NCBI RefSeq assembly: GCF_010731735.1
Contig: NZ_AP022588.1
Span: 3,782,001-3,846,000 of the forward strand
DNA length: 64,000 nucleotides
DNA from: Mycolicibacterium sediminis
GTDB lineage: Bacteria > Actinomycetota > Actinomycetes > Mycobacteriales > Mycobacteriaceae
Reading direction: 5' to 3'
In this document: piece after piece, positions 25,948 through 34,048 of the stretch
How positions within the stretch are numbered: the first letter of the stretch is position 1
How the letters are laid out: every line of letters starts with the position of its first letter
Translations under genes and position numbers: made by a program
The notes under the pieces: generated by a model
What the model was told of the DNA's origin: nothing
Database searches by the model: none
The model's input: only the letters and a program-made list of their open reading frames with translations

Positions 25948-26091
25948 CGCCGCTGTCCTCCTGCTGATCGACTGGGCCGCCGGGTCGGCGACCGCGCTCG
26001 AAGTCGTGTCCGAGTGTGCCAGCAGTTGCTGAGCACGGGCTGTTCGACCCGCGGATCTCGCGTCGGCGACGGGGATGGGAAACTGGTCGGT

Positions 26092-26751
26092 GTGTTGATC
26101 GAGGCGTTCCCCGCGGGGTGGTTGCAGTGCAACTGCTACGTGCTCGCGTCCAAGCAGGGCGCCGACGCGATCGTCGTCGATCCGGGCCAGAAGGCCATGC
26201 CGCGGTTGCGCAAGATCCTCGACGAGAACCGGCTGACCCCGGCGGCGGTGCTGCTGACCCACGGCCACATCGACCACATGTGGTCGGCGCAGAAGGTCGC
26301 GGACACCTACGGCTGCCCCGTTTACGTCCATCCCGAGGATCGCGGCATGCTCACCGACCCGATCAAGGGCATGGGCCCGCGGCTGGCGCAGCTCGCCGTC
26401 GGCGTGCTGTTCGGCGAGCCGCGCCAGGTGGTCGAGCTGGACCGGGACGGGGACAAGATCGAGTTGGGGGGCATGACCGTGACGGTCGACCACACGCCGG
26501 GGCACACCAGGGGGTCGGTGACCTTCCGCATCCCGAACGGCCCCGTGGACGTCGCCCTCACCGGCGACACGCTGTTCAAGAAGTCGATCGGCCGCACCGA
26601 CCTCGAGGGTGGCAGCGGACGCGACCTGTACCGCTCCATCGTCGACAAGCTCCTGGTGCTCGACGACGCCACCGTGGTCCTGCCGGGACACGGCCCGAAG
26701 ACCACCATCGGCGCCGAGCGCCGAACCAACCCGTTCCTCGAAGGTCTGTAG
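26092..26751 (+). CDS. MBL-fold hydrolase, glyoxalase II-like (Rv2581c-like)
   Basis: A 219-residue metallo-beta-lactamase-fold hydrolase. The zinc motif HGHIDH (His57, His59, Asp61, His62) is followed by HTPGHTRGS, TGDTLF and the late PGHG, so both metal sites are complete. It resembles hydroxyacylglutathione hydrolases, but mycobacteria make mycothiol rather than glutathione. A thioester of another thiol is therefore more plausible as substrate. GTG 26092 (VLIEAFPAGWLQCNCYVL) matches the family start; the long open frame upstream is antisense to the cyclophilin genes. The stop abuts the hisS ATG. Confidence 0.9.
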   Translation: MLIEAFPAGWLQCNCYVLASKQGADAIVVDPGQKAMPRLRKILDENRLTPAAVLLTHGHIDHMWSAQKVADTYGCPVYVHPEDRGMLTDPIKGMGPRLAQLAVGVLFGEPRQVVELDRDGDKIELGGMTVTVDHTPGHTRGSVTFRIPNGPVDVALTGDTLFKKSIGRTDLEGGSGRDLYRSIVDKLLVLDDATVVLPGHGPKTTIGAERRTNPFLEGL

Positions 26752-28026
26752 ATGACTGAGTTTCAGGCGCCCAAGGGCGTCCCGGATTACCTGCCGCCCG
26801 AGTCCGCCCGGTTCGTCGCCGTGCGCGACGGGCTGCTGCAGTCCGCCCGCCTCGCCGGCTACGGCTACGTCGAGCTGCCGGTGTTCGAGGACACCTCGCT
26901 GTTCGCGCGGGGCGTCGGCGAGTCCACCGACGTGGTCTCCAAGGAGATGTACACGTTCGCCGATCGCGGCGAGCGGTCGGTGACCCTGCGACCCGAGGGC
27001 ACCGCTGGGGTGATGCGGGCGGTGATCGAGCACGGCGTCGACCGCGGCGCGCTGCCCGCCAAGCTCTGCTACTCGGGACCGTTCTTCCGCTACGAGCGGC
27101 CGCAGGCGGGACGCTACCGTCAGCTCCAGCAGGTGGGCGTCGAGGCCATCGGGGTCGATGATCCGGCCCTCGACGCCGAGGTGATCGCGGTCGCCGACGG
27201 CGGGTTCCGATCGCTCGGGCTGGACGGGTTCCGTCTGGAGATCACCTCACTGGGCGACGACAGCTGCCGGCCGCAGTACCGGGAACTGCTGCAGGAGTTC
27301 CTGTTCGGGCTCGATCTGGACGAGGACACCAGGCGGCGGGCGGAGATCAACCCGCTGCGCGTCCTCGACGACAAGCGGCCGCACGTCCGGGAGATGACCG
27401 CGGACGCGCCGCTGATGCTCGACCACCTGTCCGAGGTCGCCAAGGCTCACTTCGACACGGTGCTCGCACATCTCGACGCCCTGGGTGTGCCGTACGTGAT
27501 CAACCCGCGGATGGTGCGCGGCCTCGACTACTACACGAAGACGACGTTCGAATTCGTCCACGACGGGCTCGGCGCCCAGTCCGGCATCGGCGGCGGCGGT
27601 CGCTACGACGGGCTGATGCGACAGCTCGGCGGACGCGACCTGTCGGGCATCGGGTTCGGGCTCGGCGTCGACCGCACCCTGCTCGCGCTGCAGGCCGAGG
27701 GCCGGACCGTCGGCCATACCAGTGCCGTCGACGTCTTCGCCGTGCCGCTCGGCGACGAGGCGAAGTTGGAGCTGGCAAAGCTCGCCGCCGCCCTGCGCGG
27801 GGCGGGGGTGCGCACCGACCTCGCCTACGGTGACCGCAGCATGAAGAGCGCGATGAAGGCGGCCGACCGCTCGGGTGCGGCCATCGCCCTCGTCGCCGGT
27901 GACCGTGACGTCGAGGCGGGCACGGTCGGGGTGAAGGACCTCGGCACCGGGGAGCAGGTCGACGTCGCCGCCGACGCGGTGGTGAGCCACGTGCTCGCCC
28001 GGATGGGCCGGGTCCGCCTGCTCTAG
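26752..28026 (+). CDS. hisS: Histidyl-tRNA synthetase
   Basis: A 424-residue class II synthetase. Motifs: FQAPKGVPDYLPPES at the start, LRPEGTAGVMRA (motif 2 region), YERPQAGRYRQLQQ, the histidine-binding VRGLDYYTKTTFEF (HisA) and SGIGGGGRYDGLM (HisB), motif 3 GIGFGLGVDR, and a C-terminal anticodon-binding domain. It charges tRNA-His. The ATG follows the MBL stop with no gap, a conserved pair in mycobacteria. Its last four bases overlap the convergent membrane-protein gene. Confidence 0.97.
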   Translation: MTEFQAPKGVPDYLPPESARFVAVRDGLLQSARLAGYGYVELPVFEDTSLFARGVGESTDVVSKEMYTFADRGERSVTLRPEGTAGVMRAVIEHGVDRGALPAKLCYSGPFFRYERPQAGRYRQLQQVGVEAIGVDDPALDAEVIAVADGGFRSLGLDGFRLEITSLGDDSCRPQYRELLQEFLFGLDLDEDTRRRAEINPLRVLDDKRPHVREMTADAPLMLDHLSEVAKAHFDTVLAHLDALGVPYVINPRMVRGLDYYTKTTFEFVHDGLGAQSGIGGGGRYDGLMRQLGGRDLSGIGFGLGVDRTLLALQAEGRTVGHTSAVDVFAVPLGDEAKLELAKLAAALRGAGVRTDLAYGDRSMKSAMKAADRSGAAIALVAGDRDVEAGTVGVKDLGTGEQVDVAADAVVSHVLARMGRVRLL

Positions 28027-28574
28027 CTCGGCGGGCCGAACACCGCGGTCGTCAGCACCGCATCGAGGTCGCCGAGGCCGCCGTTGAACGGGTTGCCGCG
28101 CTTGATGATCCGCCTGCCCGCGGGGGTGCTCGCCACCAGCATCGGCGAACTCGAGGTCAGCTGTGTCTCCCGGTGGAACCGCACGTCGTCCAGCGCGCAG
28201 ACCGCCATGCCGTCGGCGTCGACGAACTCCCGGCGGGCCCGGTCGAACACGGCGACGGGGCGGTAGGCGTCGAGCGAGGTGCGGTTCGCCCGTCGGATTC
28301 GCGTGATCGCACCCCAGAGCGCCGTCCCGAAGACGAGCCCGACGACCAGTGCCCCCGCGGAGACCGGCCAGGGCACGGTAGGAGTGCCCGCGGCGTCGAA
28401 GCCGAGCGTCGCGACGCCGAACAGGCCGAACACCGTCGCCAGGACGCCGAGCACGAACGCGAGCGTCGCCCACGATCCGGTGCGCCGGTCCACGACCACC
28501 ACCAGCGGGCCGCGCTCGGCCACCACGAGGCCGCCGACGTCGGCGAGGACGCGCGGATCGCCCGGTGCGGTCAT
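28023..28574 (-). CDS. Two-helix membrane protein, unknown function
   Basis: A 183-residue protein with two adjacent helices (about 36-58 and 70-90) and a cytoplasmic or extracytoplasmic C-terminal half rich in Arg/Asp (LDAYRPVAVFDRARREFVDADG). No domain is recognised. The N-terminal 30 residues suggest a small beta-rich segment (VLADVGGLVVAERGPLVVVV). It may be co-transcribed with cytochrome b561 upstream (23-base gap). Its 3' end overlaps hisS tail-to-tail by four bases. Confidence 0.75.
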   Translation of the reverse strand: MTAPGDPRVLADVGGLVVAERGPLVVVVDRRTGSWATLAFVLGVLATVFGLFGVATLGFDAAGTPTVPWPVSAGALVVGLVFGTALWGAITRIRRANRTSLDAYRPVAVFDRARREFVDADGMAVCALDDVRFHRETQLTSSSPMLVASTPAGRRIIKRGNPFNGGLGDLDAVLTTAVFGPPS

Positions 28575-28597
28575 CCCCGAAGTGTGTCACCCCGGGG

Positions 28598-29134
28598 TCA
28601 GGATCGGGTGCGACGTCCGAACGTCATTCGCGACAGCATGCGGTCCCGCAACGTCACCGTGTGCAGCAGGATGATGCTCACGTGCGCGGCGATGACGACG
28701 ACGAGCAGGTACGCCAGCACCGAATGCGCCTGTCGCAGAACGAAGAACAGGCCGTCGTCGAACGGGGCGATGCGGGGCAGTGCGAGGGCGCCGAACACCA
28801 CGACCGGTCGACCAGCTGCCGACACCATGGCCCACCCCACCACCGGCTGGGCGAGGAGCAGCAGGTACATCACGCGCTCGAGGTTCGAGATGACCTTGCC
28901 CTCGACCCTGCCGACCGTCGGTGGCCAGTTCGGCGGCGTCGTGGTGAACCGGTTCACGATCCGGACGACCACGATGGCGAGGATGGTGATGCCGATCGTC
29001 ATGTGCACAGCGACGAGCGCCGCGTACGAGCCGATCGAGTTCACCATGGTGAAGCCGATCAGCAGGCCGGCGAAGACCAAGACGGCGGTGGCCCAGTGCA
29101 GGATTCGCGACCGGACGGGGAATCTCGTGGTCAC
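28598..29134 (-). CDS. Cytochrome b561-type membrane haem protein
   Basis: A 178-residue protein with four helices and histidines in positions expected for two b haems: RILHWATA (helix 1), AVHMTIGI (helix 2), RQAHSVLAYL and VIAAHVSIILLH (helices 3 and 4). It belongs to the bacterial CybB/b561 group that moves electrons between quinol and a periplasmic partner. Its ATG overlaps the stop of the catalase-like gene (four bases), so the two products are made together. The natural reading is that b561 supplies electrons to the exported haem peroxidase. Confidence 0.9.
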   Translation of the reverse strand: MTTRFPVRSRILHWATAVLVFAGLLIGFTMVNSIGSYAALVAVHMTIGITILAIVVVRIVNRFTTTPPNWPPTVGRVEGKVISNLERVMYLLLLAQPVVGWAMVSAAGRPVVVFGALALPRIAPFDDGLFFVLRQAHSVLAYLLVVVIAAHVSIILLHTVTLRDRMLSRMTFGRRTRS

Positions 29135-30222
29135 GGTGCCACCTGGTCGACCTGGACGGCGGATGGGGACTTCGGCTCGCCCGAGCGCGCCCGGTAGGAC
29201 GCGGCGTACACCGCCGAGCGGGCACTGAGGATCGGGTCGTCCGACGGCTCGAGACCGTCGGGCAGCACCAGTGGGTCGAAGTTGACGTCGCGGGCATTGC
29301 CGGCGCGCTCGGTCTCCACGGTGTCGAGGGTCAGCGTGCCCGCCTGCACCACCCGCCGGTCCGGCGGCCAGGGCAGCGTCGGATCGACGGGGTCATCGCC
29401 GGTTCCGACGGTGAACCGCAGATCCCAGTGCAGCGCAGTGCTCTCCAGCTGTCGGACCAGGGCATCGAAGAGGACGTCGTCACCGCCCTTCCCGGCGGGG
29501 AGTGCAGCCTGGCGGGGGACCAGCGCCCACCGGACCGGGGTGCGCGTGCCCGACCCGTCGACCGCCCAGAACGTGTTGAGGCTCGAGAACGTGCTGTCGG
29601 CGAAGCCGGGTGTCGGCGGGTGGGCCTTGACGATCGCCGTCGCCGCAGCGGTCTCGGGGTGTGCGTCGAGGAACGCCGCCATCGTGGCGGGATCGGGCTT
29701 GCCGGTCGCGGGATCGGCCTTCGACGCGAGCAACTGGTCGAAGAAGCCCTGGGGCGAGTTCACGGTGAAAACGGGCAGATTCAGCATCGCGGTGCGCCAC
29801 TGGTGGCGGCCCGGGAACCCGATGGCCAACCCGAGGCCGCGGACCGTACCGGCGGCGTCGACGGCGGCGGGGTTGCCGCCGCCCAGCGAGAAGCGCCCGA
29901 CGACGGGGGACGTGCCGGCGCGCAACACCTCCGCGCTGGACAGTGCGCTCGCGTCGCCGGTGCTGTCGAAGCGTCCGCGGACGGCGACGCCCTTGGCGTG
30001 GTTGCGGCGGAAGCCGGGGTGGACGCCGAAGACCGACTGGAACCGGTCGATGAACGACTGCCGGGTCAGCGTGGTCGCTCCGCCGATCCAGTCGTTCGCG
30101 TAGGCGACGGCCCCGAGGTCGACGGCGAGGAACGCGCCGACCGCGCCGAGGCCGACCAGCAGGGAGCGTCGAGAGACGGGTGTACCGCGCCAGTGCATGC
30201 CGGCGGGTGGGGGCTGGTCCAC
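29131..30222 (-). CDS. Exported catalase-family peroxidase (SrpA-like)
   Basis: A 363-residue catalase-fold protein, shorter than true catalases. The N-terminus VSRRSLLVGLGAVGAFLAV resembles a twin-arginine or uncleaved signal anchor. The catalase core shows RRNHAKGVAVRG with the distal histidine (His75), VGRFSLGGGNPAAVD, and late SAVYAASYRARSG where the haem-ligating Tyr is expected. Small catalase-family peroxidases usually act as peroxidases rather than fast catalases. Coupling with cytochrome b561 by ATGA overlap supports an extracytoplasmic peroxide-reducing pair. The GTG at 30222 has no strong ribosome-binding site; ATG 30198 (MHWRGTPVSRRS) is the alternative. Confidence 0.88.
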   Translation of the reverse strand: MDQPPPAGMHWRGTPVSRRSLLVGLGAVGAFLAVDLGAVAYANDWIGGATTLTRQSFIDRFQSVFGVHPGFRRNHAKGVAVRGRFDSTGDASALSSAEVLRAGTSPVVGRFSLGGGNPAAVDAAGTVRGLGLAIGFPGRHQWRTAMLNLPVFTVNSPQGFFDQLLASKADPATGKPDPATMAAFLDAHPETAAATAIVKAHPPTPGFADSTFSSLNTFWAVDGSGTRTPVRWALVPRQAALPAGKGGDDVLFDALVRQLESTALHWDLRFTVGTGDDPVDPTLPWPPDRRVVQAGTLTLDTVETERAGNARDVNFDPLVLPDGLEPSDDPILSARSAVYAASYRARSGEPKSPSAVQVDQVAP

Positions 30223-30284
30223 GTTCGTTTTGTAACACGCCTGCCTCCCGGTTGCCTGTGAGCGCTCGTGGCAGCATCGGCGGC

Positions 30285-30716
30285 GTGCGGGTATTGGTGC
30301 AGCGGGTGACGTCGGCGCGCGTGCGGGTGGACGGCGCGGTGGTGGGCGAGATCACCCCCACGGGGCAGGGTCTGGTGGCGCTGGTCGGGGTCACACACAC
30401 CGACGATGCGGCGCTCGCGGCGCGGATGGCCGAGAAGCTCTGGCGGTTGCGCATTCTCGACGGCGAGCGCAGCGCCGCCGACGAGAACGCACCGATCCTC
30501 GTGGTGAGCCAGTTCACGCTGTATGCCGACACGGCCAAGGGGCGCAGGCCATCCTGGAACGCCGCAGCCCCCGGTGCGACGGCAGAACCGCTGGTCGACG
30601 CGTTCGCCACGGCGCTGCGCGCGCTCGGCGCCGAGGTGGCGACCGGTCGGTTCGGCGCGGACATGCAGGTGGAACTCGTCAACGACGGTCCGGTCACGGT
30701 GCTGTTGGAACTGTGA
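30285..30716 (+). CDS. dtd: D-aminoacyl-tRNA deacylase
   Basis: A 143-residue Dtd that removes D-amino acids wrongly attached to tRNA, and glycine from tRNA-Ala. The N-terminus MRVLVQRVTSARV is diagnostic (encoded here with GTG at 30285), as are the two signature motifs SQFTLYAD and NDGPVTVLLEL (GP is the chiral-proofreading cis dipeptide). The usual motif 2 has Ser before GP; here it is Asp. It lies divergent from the catalase-like gene with 62 bases between. Confidence 0.95.
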   Translation: MRVLVQRVTSARVRVDGAVVGEITPTGQGLVALVGVTHTDDAALAARMAEKLWRLRILDGERSAADENAPILVVSQFTLYADTAKGRRPSWNAAAPGATAEPLVDAFATALRALGAEVATGRFGADMQVELVNDGPVTVLLEL

Positions 30717-30762
30717 CGGAATCACCGGGGACCTAGCGGTGGTGCGGGCTGTAACGATCGGC

Positions 30763-30768
30763 TAACGT
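30763..30768 (+). promoter_or_regulatory. -10 element, leaderless secreted-protein gene
   Basis: TAACGT (TANNNT) ends eight bases before the GTG at 30777. There is no Shine-Dalgarno sequence, so a leaderless transcript beginning at or next to the GTG is likely. Confidence 0.5.
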
Positions 30769-30776
30769 CCGCCGAT

Positions 30777-31217
30777 GTGACGAACATGCGTACAGCGACT
30801 ACCAAGATCCTGGCGGCCTGCGGTTCGATCGCGATGCTGGCGGGCGGCGCGCTGGCCGCCGGTCAGGGGACTGCCAATGCCGAACCCGCACACCAGATCA
30901 CGTACACGCTCACCTCGCAGGGCCCCGGTGACTTCAACCTCTACTACGCGTTCGCGGCCCCGCCCAGTCTCGAGGCGTACCACGCGGATCCGGACGCGTT
31001 CGTGAAGAGCGAGAAGGTCGATCTGTCGCCCGGGACGCCATGGGTGTTCCAGACCACACTGGCCGATTCCCAGTGGGCGTTCCTCTCCGCGAGCGGCGCC
31101 GCCCATGCGGGGCAGGCCGACCCGAACGTGCGCTGCGAGATCGCCGTCGACGGTCAGGTGGTCGCGGACCAGACCGGGCCGTTCACCACGCAGTGCCAGC
31201 TGCGGTCCTGGAACTGA
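30777..31217 (+). CDS. Small exported protein, MmpS-like domain
   Basis: A 146-residue protein with a clear Sec signal peptide (ILAACGSIAMLAGGALAAGQ, cleaved near ANAEP at about residue 36). The mature domain of 110 residues has YTLTSQGPGDFNLYY early and PNVRCEIAVDGQVVA with a second cysteine near the end (TQCQL). That pattern is like the soluble domain of mycobacterial MmpS proteins, with one probable disulphide. No MmpL partner is adjacent. Start: GTG 30777 (leaderless) or ATG 30786. Its position suggests correspondence to the Rv2576c locus, which I cannot confirm. Confidence 0.78.
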   Translation: MTNMRTATTKILAACGSIAMLAGGALAAGQGTANAEPAHQITYTLTSQGPGDFNLYYAFAAPPSLEAYHADPDAFVKSEKVDLSPGTPWVFQTTLADSQWAFLSASGAAHAGQADPNVRCEIAVDGQVVADQTGPFTTQCQLRSWN

Positions 31218-31221
31218 TCCG

Positions 31222-32394
31222 CTAGCAGGCCCGCACGGGGTCGCTAGACACCCGCGTCGCACCGATCGCGACCGCCGCCGCGGAGAGCACCGCGGCCACG
31301 CCGAACGCGGCGGCGAAACCCGCTGCGCCGATGAGGAATCCGAGCAGTCCCGCACCGACTGCCTGCCCGAAGGTCAGCGCGACGAACAGCATCGCGGTAC
31401 CGGCCGGCGACCGAGCCGGGTCGATCGCGGACGTCCAGGCGATCAGCGCCGACGTGCCCGCCGTGAATCCCCAGCCGAAGACCAGGCAGGCGACGAGGGT
31501 GACGCCCGGGATCTGCGGTGCGATCGCGAGAAGCGCCGTGCCACCGGTCATCAGCGAGCAGGTGAGCGCCCAGGCCCGGGGTGGGGTCAGCGTCGACACG
31601 GGCCGGGCGGTGGCGATCACCGCGGTGGCCCCGATGCCGAGCACGATCCACGTGACGACGGTGGAGCGCTCGGAGCCGGTGCCGACCTCGACGAGCAGGC
31701 TGCGTCCGTAGATCCAGACGGCACTCGACCCGGCGCCCATGACCAGGGCGGCCGCGAGTGGCCGCGCGTGCGCGCGGACCCACGCCGCCGACGCCGCCGC
31801 GGACCGCTCGTCGCGTTCCGCCGTCGGTCCGCGGTCCACGGCCAGTACGGCTGCGGCCAGGGCGATCGTCAGCACCCCGACCAGGATCCACGCCGTCCGC
31901 CACTCGGGGAGCAGCAGGAGTGCGAGCAGTCCGGCGACGACCAGTCCCGGTCCGGTGCCCCCGTTGACCATCGCCTGGGCGCTGTCGACCCGGCGCGCCT
32001 CGACGTTGCGCGCGACGATCGTCACCAGCGCGGGCGAGGCGAACCCGGCCCCGGCCGAGCCGACCACCGCGCAGATGCCGAACACGGCGACGTCCCCGGC
32101 GGCCGCCATTCCCCACACGCCGAGGCATGCCGCGGCCGTGGCGGCCAGGACGAGGGTGCGTGGCAACCGGCGACCGAGGACGAATCCGGTGCCCGCTGCA
32201 AGGCAGTACATCAGCGACGACCCCGACGAGATGGCGCCGGCGACCGTCGAGTCGAGACCGAGATCGCGCTGGATGTCCGGCAGGAACAGCCCGTACGTAA
32301 GCCGCACCAGGCCGTACATGGCGGCGATGAACGCCGTTCCGGCCACCACGACGGAGGACGGACGTAAACTCTCGAACGAAAACGATCGTTTCAC
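31222..32394 (-). CDS. MFS transporter paired with TetR
   Basis: A 390-residue permease with about twelve helices, beginning VKRSFSFESLRPSSVVVAGT before helix 1. It has GLVRLTYGLFLPDIQRDLGL after it and GRRLPRTLVLAAT in loop 2-3. It resembles the CynX/YbfB branch of MFS. GTG 32394 lies seven bases after a reverse-strand -10 TAGACT and has no ribosome-binding site. It is divergent from the TetR gene; a 12-bp palindrome AAACGATCGTTT (32380-32391) covers codons 2-5. Regulation of an efflux pump by that TetR is a reasonable inference. The frame stays open up to 33210 but runs antisense to TetR and the radical SAM gene. Confidence 0.88.
   Translation of the reverse strand: MKRSFSFESLRPSSVVVAGTAFIAAMYGLVRLTYGLFLPDIQRDLGLDSTVAGAISSGSSLMYCLAAGTGFVLGRRLPRTLVLAATAAACLGVWGMAAAGDVAVFGICAVVGSAGAGFASPALVTIVARNVEARRVDSAQAMVNGGTGPGLVVAGLLALLLLPEWRTAWILVGVLTIALAAAVLAVDRGPTAERDERSAAASAAWVRAHARPLAAALVMGAGSSAVWIYGRSLLVEVGTGSERSTVVTWIVLGIGATAVIATARPVSTLTPPRAWALTCSLMTGGTALLAIAPQIPGVTLVACLVFGWGFTAGTSALIAWTSAIDPARSPAGTAMLFVALTFGQAVGAGLLGFLIGAAGFAAAFGVAAVLSAAAVAIGATRVSSDPVRAC
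32380..32391. promoter_or_regulatory. 12-bp palindrome at the start of the MFS gene
   Basis: AAACGATCGTTT is a perfect dyad inside the first codons of the MFS gene, immediately downstream of its inferred transcription start. It is a candidate site for the adjacent TetR. Arms are short, so chance occurrence cannot be excluded. Confidence 0.45.
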
Positions 32395-32401
32395 TTCGCC
32401 G

Positions 32402-32411
32402 AGTCTAGGGT
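32402..32411. promoter_or_regulatory. Overlapping divergent -10 elements (MFS / TetR)
   Basis: Leftward: TAGACT on the reverse strand (32407 to 32402), seven bases before the MFS GTG. Rightward: TAGGGT (32406-32411), seven bases before the TetR ATG at 32419. The two -10 elements share two base pairs, so RNA polymerase could occupy only one at a time. Both mRNAs would be leaderless. Confidence 0.6.
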
Positions 32412-32418
32412 GTCCGCC

Positions 32419-32994
32419 ATGCCGTTGCGCAAGAGTTCGGAGGACAAGCTGCTCGACGCCGTCGACGAGCTCGTCTTCACGCGCGGCATCGAGACGACGC
32501 CGGTGGACGCGGTGCTCGCGCGCGCAGGGGTGTCCGCAGCGACGCTGTACCGGGGCTTCCGCAGCAAGGAGGCCTTGATCGGCGCGGCCCTCGAGCGCCG
32601 CCACGGGCGGTGGCGGCAGGTGTGGGACGACGCCGTCGACAGGGCCGCCGACGACCGCCTGCGCCTGCTGGCGGTGTTCGACGCCCTCGACGACTTCGCG
32701 GGCCGCCCCGACGGCGCGCGGTGGTGCGCGTTCCTCGGTGCCGCCGCCGAACTCGCCGACCCGCCCGCCGAGATCGCCGATGCCCTGGTGCGCGACACCG
32801 AGCACATGCGCCGGACGCTGCGGGACCTCGCGGCGCGACTGCCGTGCGACGACCCCGACGACCTCGCCGAGGCGGTGCTGCTGGTGTTCTCCGGCGAACT
32901 CGCGATGCGGCTGCGGGATGCACGCCCTCGACGGTCGACGACCGGACGGCGGATCGCGGGCACCCTCGTCGACGCGGCGGTGGCCGGGCATTGA
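32419..32994 (+). CDS. TetR-family regulator
   Basis: A 191-residue repressor: HTH in residues 8-52 with AVLARAGVSAATLYRGFRSK (recognition helix SAATLYRGF). The C-terminal half is alpha-helical and Asp/Arg/Ala-rich with ARWCAFLGAAAELADPP, seen in several TetR proteins. The ATG at 32419 fits a leaderless start from TAGGGT; GTG 32410 would overlap that -10. It is divergent from the MFS transporter and most likely controls it. Confidence 0.88.
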   Translation: MPLRKSSEDKLLDAVDELVFTRGIETTPVDAVLARAGVSAATLYRGFRSKEALIGAALERRHGRWRQVWDDAVDRAADDRLRLLAVFDALDDFAGRPDGARWCAFLGAAAELADPPAEIADALVRDTEHMRRTLRDLAARLPCDDPDDLAEAVLLVFSGELAMRLRDARPRRSTTGRRIAGTLVDAAVAGH

Positions 32995-33001
32995 CAACCC
33001 G

Positions 33002-33017
33002 TCGAACGTGCGTTCGA
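33002..33017 (+). promoter_or_regulatory. Perfect SOS (LexA) box upstream of radical SAM gene
   Basis: TCGAACGTGCGTTCGA matches TCGAAC-N4-GTTCGA at every defined position and lies eight bases before the GTG at 33026. A LexA-controlled promoter for this gene is known in M. tuberculosis (Rv2578c), from memory. Confidence 0.92.
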
Positions 33018-33025
33018 ATGGGGTC

Positions 33026-34048
33026 GTGCGATGGGACGGGCAGGGGATCGAGGTCGACGACGGCGCGCTGCCCGGGCTCGCCCGGCTGGGGCTGGTCCGC
33101 TCGGTGCGGACGCCGCAGTTCGAGGGCATCACCTTCCACGAGGTGCTCTGCAAATCGGCGCTAAACAAGGTGCCGGACTCCACGAATCTCCCGTTCCGGT
33201 TCACCGTCAACGGCTATCGCGGGTGTAGTCACGCGTGCCGGTACTGCTTCGCCCGGCCCACCCACGAGTACCTCGACTTCGACCCGGGCGAGGACTTCGA
33301 CACCCAGCTGGTGGTCAAGACCAACGTCGCCGAGGTGCTGCGGCGCGAGTTGCGCCGACCGTCGTGGCTGCGGGAGACCGTCGCTCTCGGCACCAACACC
33401 GACCCGTATCAGCGCGCCGAGGGGCGCTACGAGCTCATGCCGGGCATCCTGACCGCACTCGCCGAATCCGGCACGCCGATGTCGATCCTCACCAAGGGCA
33501 CGCTGCTGCAGCGCGATCTGCCGCTCATCGCCGACGCCGCACGGTCCGTCGAGGTCGGCATCGCCGTCTCGCTCGCCGTCGCAGAACCCGAACTCCATCT
33601 CGCACTCGAGCCGGGGACGCCCACGCCGCGGGCCCGGCTCGCCATGATCCGCGCCATCCGGGACGCGGGCCTGCCCTGTCACGTGATGGTGGCCCCCGTG
33701 CTGCCGCACCTGACCGACGGCGTGGAGCAGCTCGATGCGCTGCTGACCGACATCGCCGCGGCGGGTGCCACGGGGGCGACGGTGTTTGGGCTGCACCTGC
33801 GGGGGTCGACGCGGGGGTGGTTCATGTCGTGGCTGGAGCGGACCCGACCGGACCTCGTCCCGAGCTATCGCGACCTCTACCGGCGCAGCGCGTACCTCCC
33901 GCAGGAGTATCGCGACGGGCTGAGGGAGAAGGCCGCGCCACTGCTGAGGCGACACGGGCTCACCGGCGGCGACCGGCCGTTCCGCTACGTCAGCGCGCCG
34001 CCACCCCCGCCGGTGGCCGCGGCGGAGCTACAGCCGACGCTGTTCTGA
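33026..34048 (+). CDS. SOS-regulated radical SAM protein (Rv2578c-like)
   Basis: A 340-residue radical SAM enzyme related to the SplB group by its cluster motif CSHACRYC (Cys67, Cys71, Cys74), which binds a [4Fe-4S] cluster and SAM. Further conserved parts are VALGTNTDPYQRAEGRYELM, SILTKGTLLQRDLP and VFGLHLRGSTRGWFM. Family COG1533 is linked to DNA repair by its relation to spore photoproduct lyase, but the substrate here is unknown. The gene starts with GTG directly behind a perfect LexA box. The C-terminus ends QPTLF, resembling a beta-clamp-binding peptide (inference). Its last 21 bases overlap the convergent XRE gene. Confidence 0.92.
   Translation: MRWDGQGIEVDDGALPGLARLGLVRSVRTPQFEGITFHEVLCKSALNKVPDSTNLPFRFTVNGYRGCSHACRYCFARPTHEYLDFDPGEDFDTQLVVKTNVAEVLRRELRRPSWLRETVALGTNTDPYQRAEGRYELMPGILTALAESGTPMSILTKGTLLQRDLPLIADAARSVEVGIAVSLAVAEPELHLALEPGTPTPRARLAMIRAIRDAGLPCHVMVAPVLPHLTDGVEQLDALLTDIAAAGATGATVFGLHLRGSTRGWFMSWLERTRPDLVPSYRDLYRRSAYLPQEYRDGLREKAAPLLRRHGLTGGDRPFRYVSAPPPPPVAAAELQPTLF

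Noticed and set aside
24115..26091. Long forward frame in front of the MBL hydrolase
   Set aside because: It is antisense to both cyclophilin genes; the MBL family N-terminus begins at the GTG at 26092.
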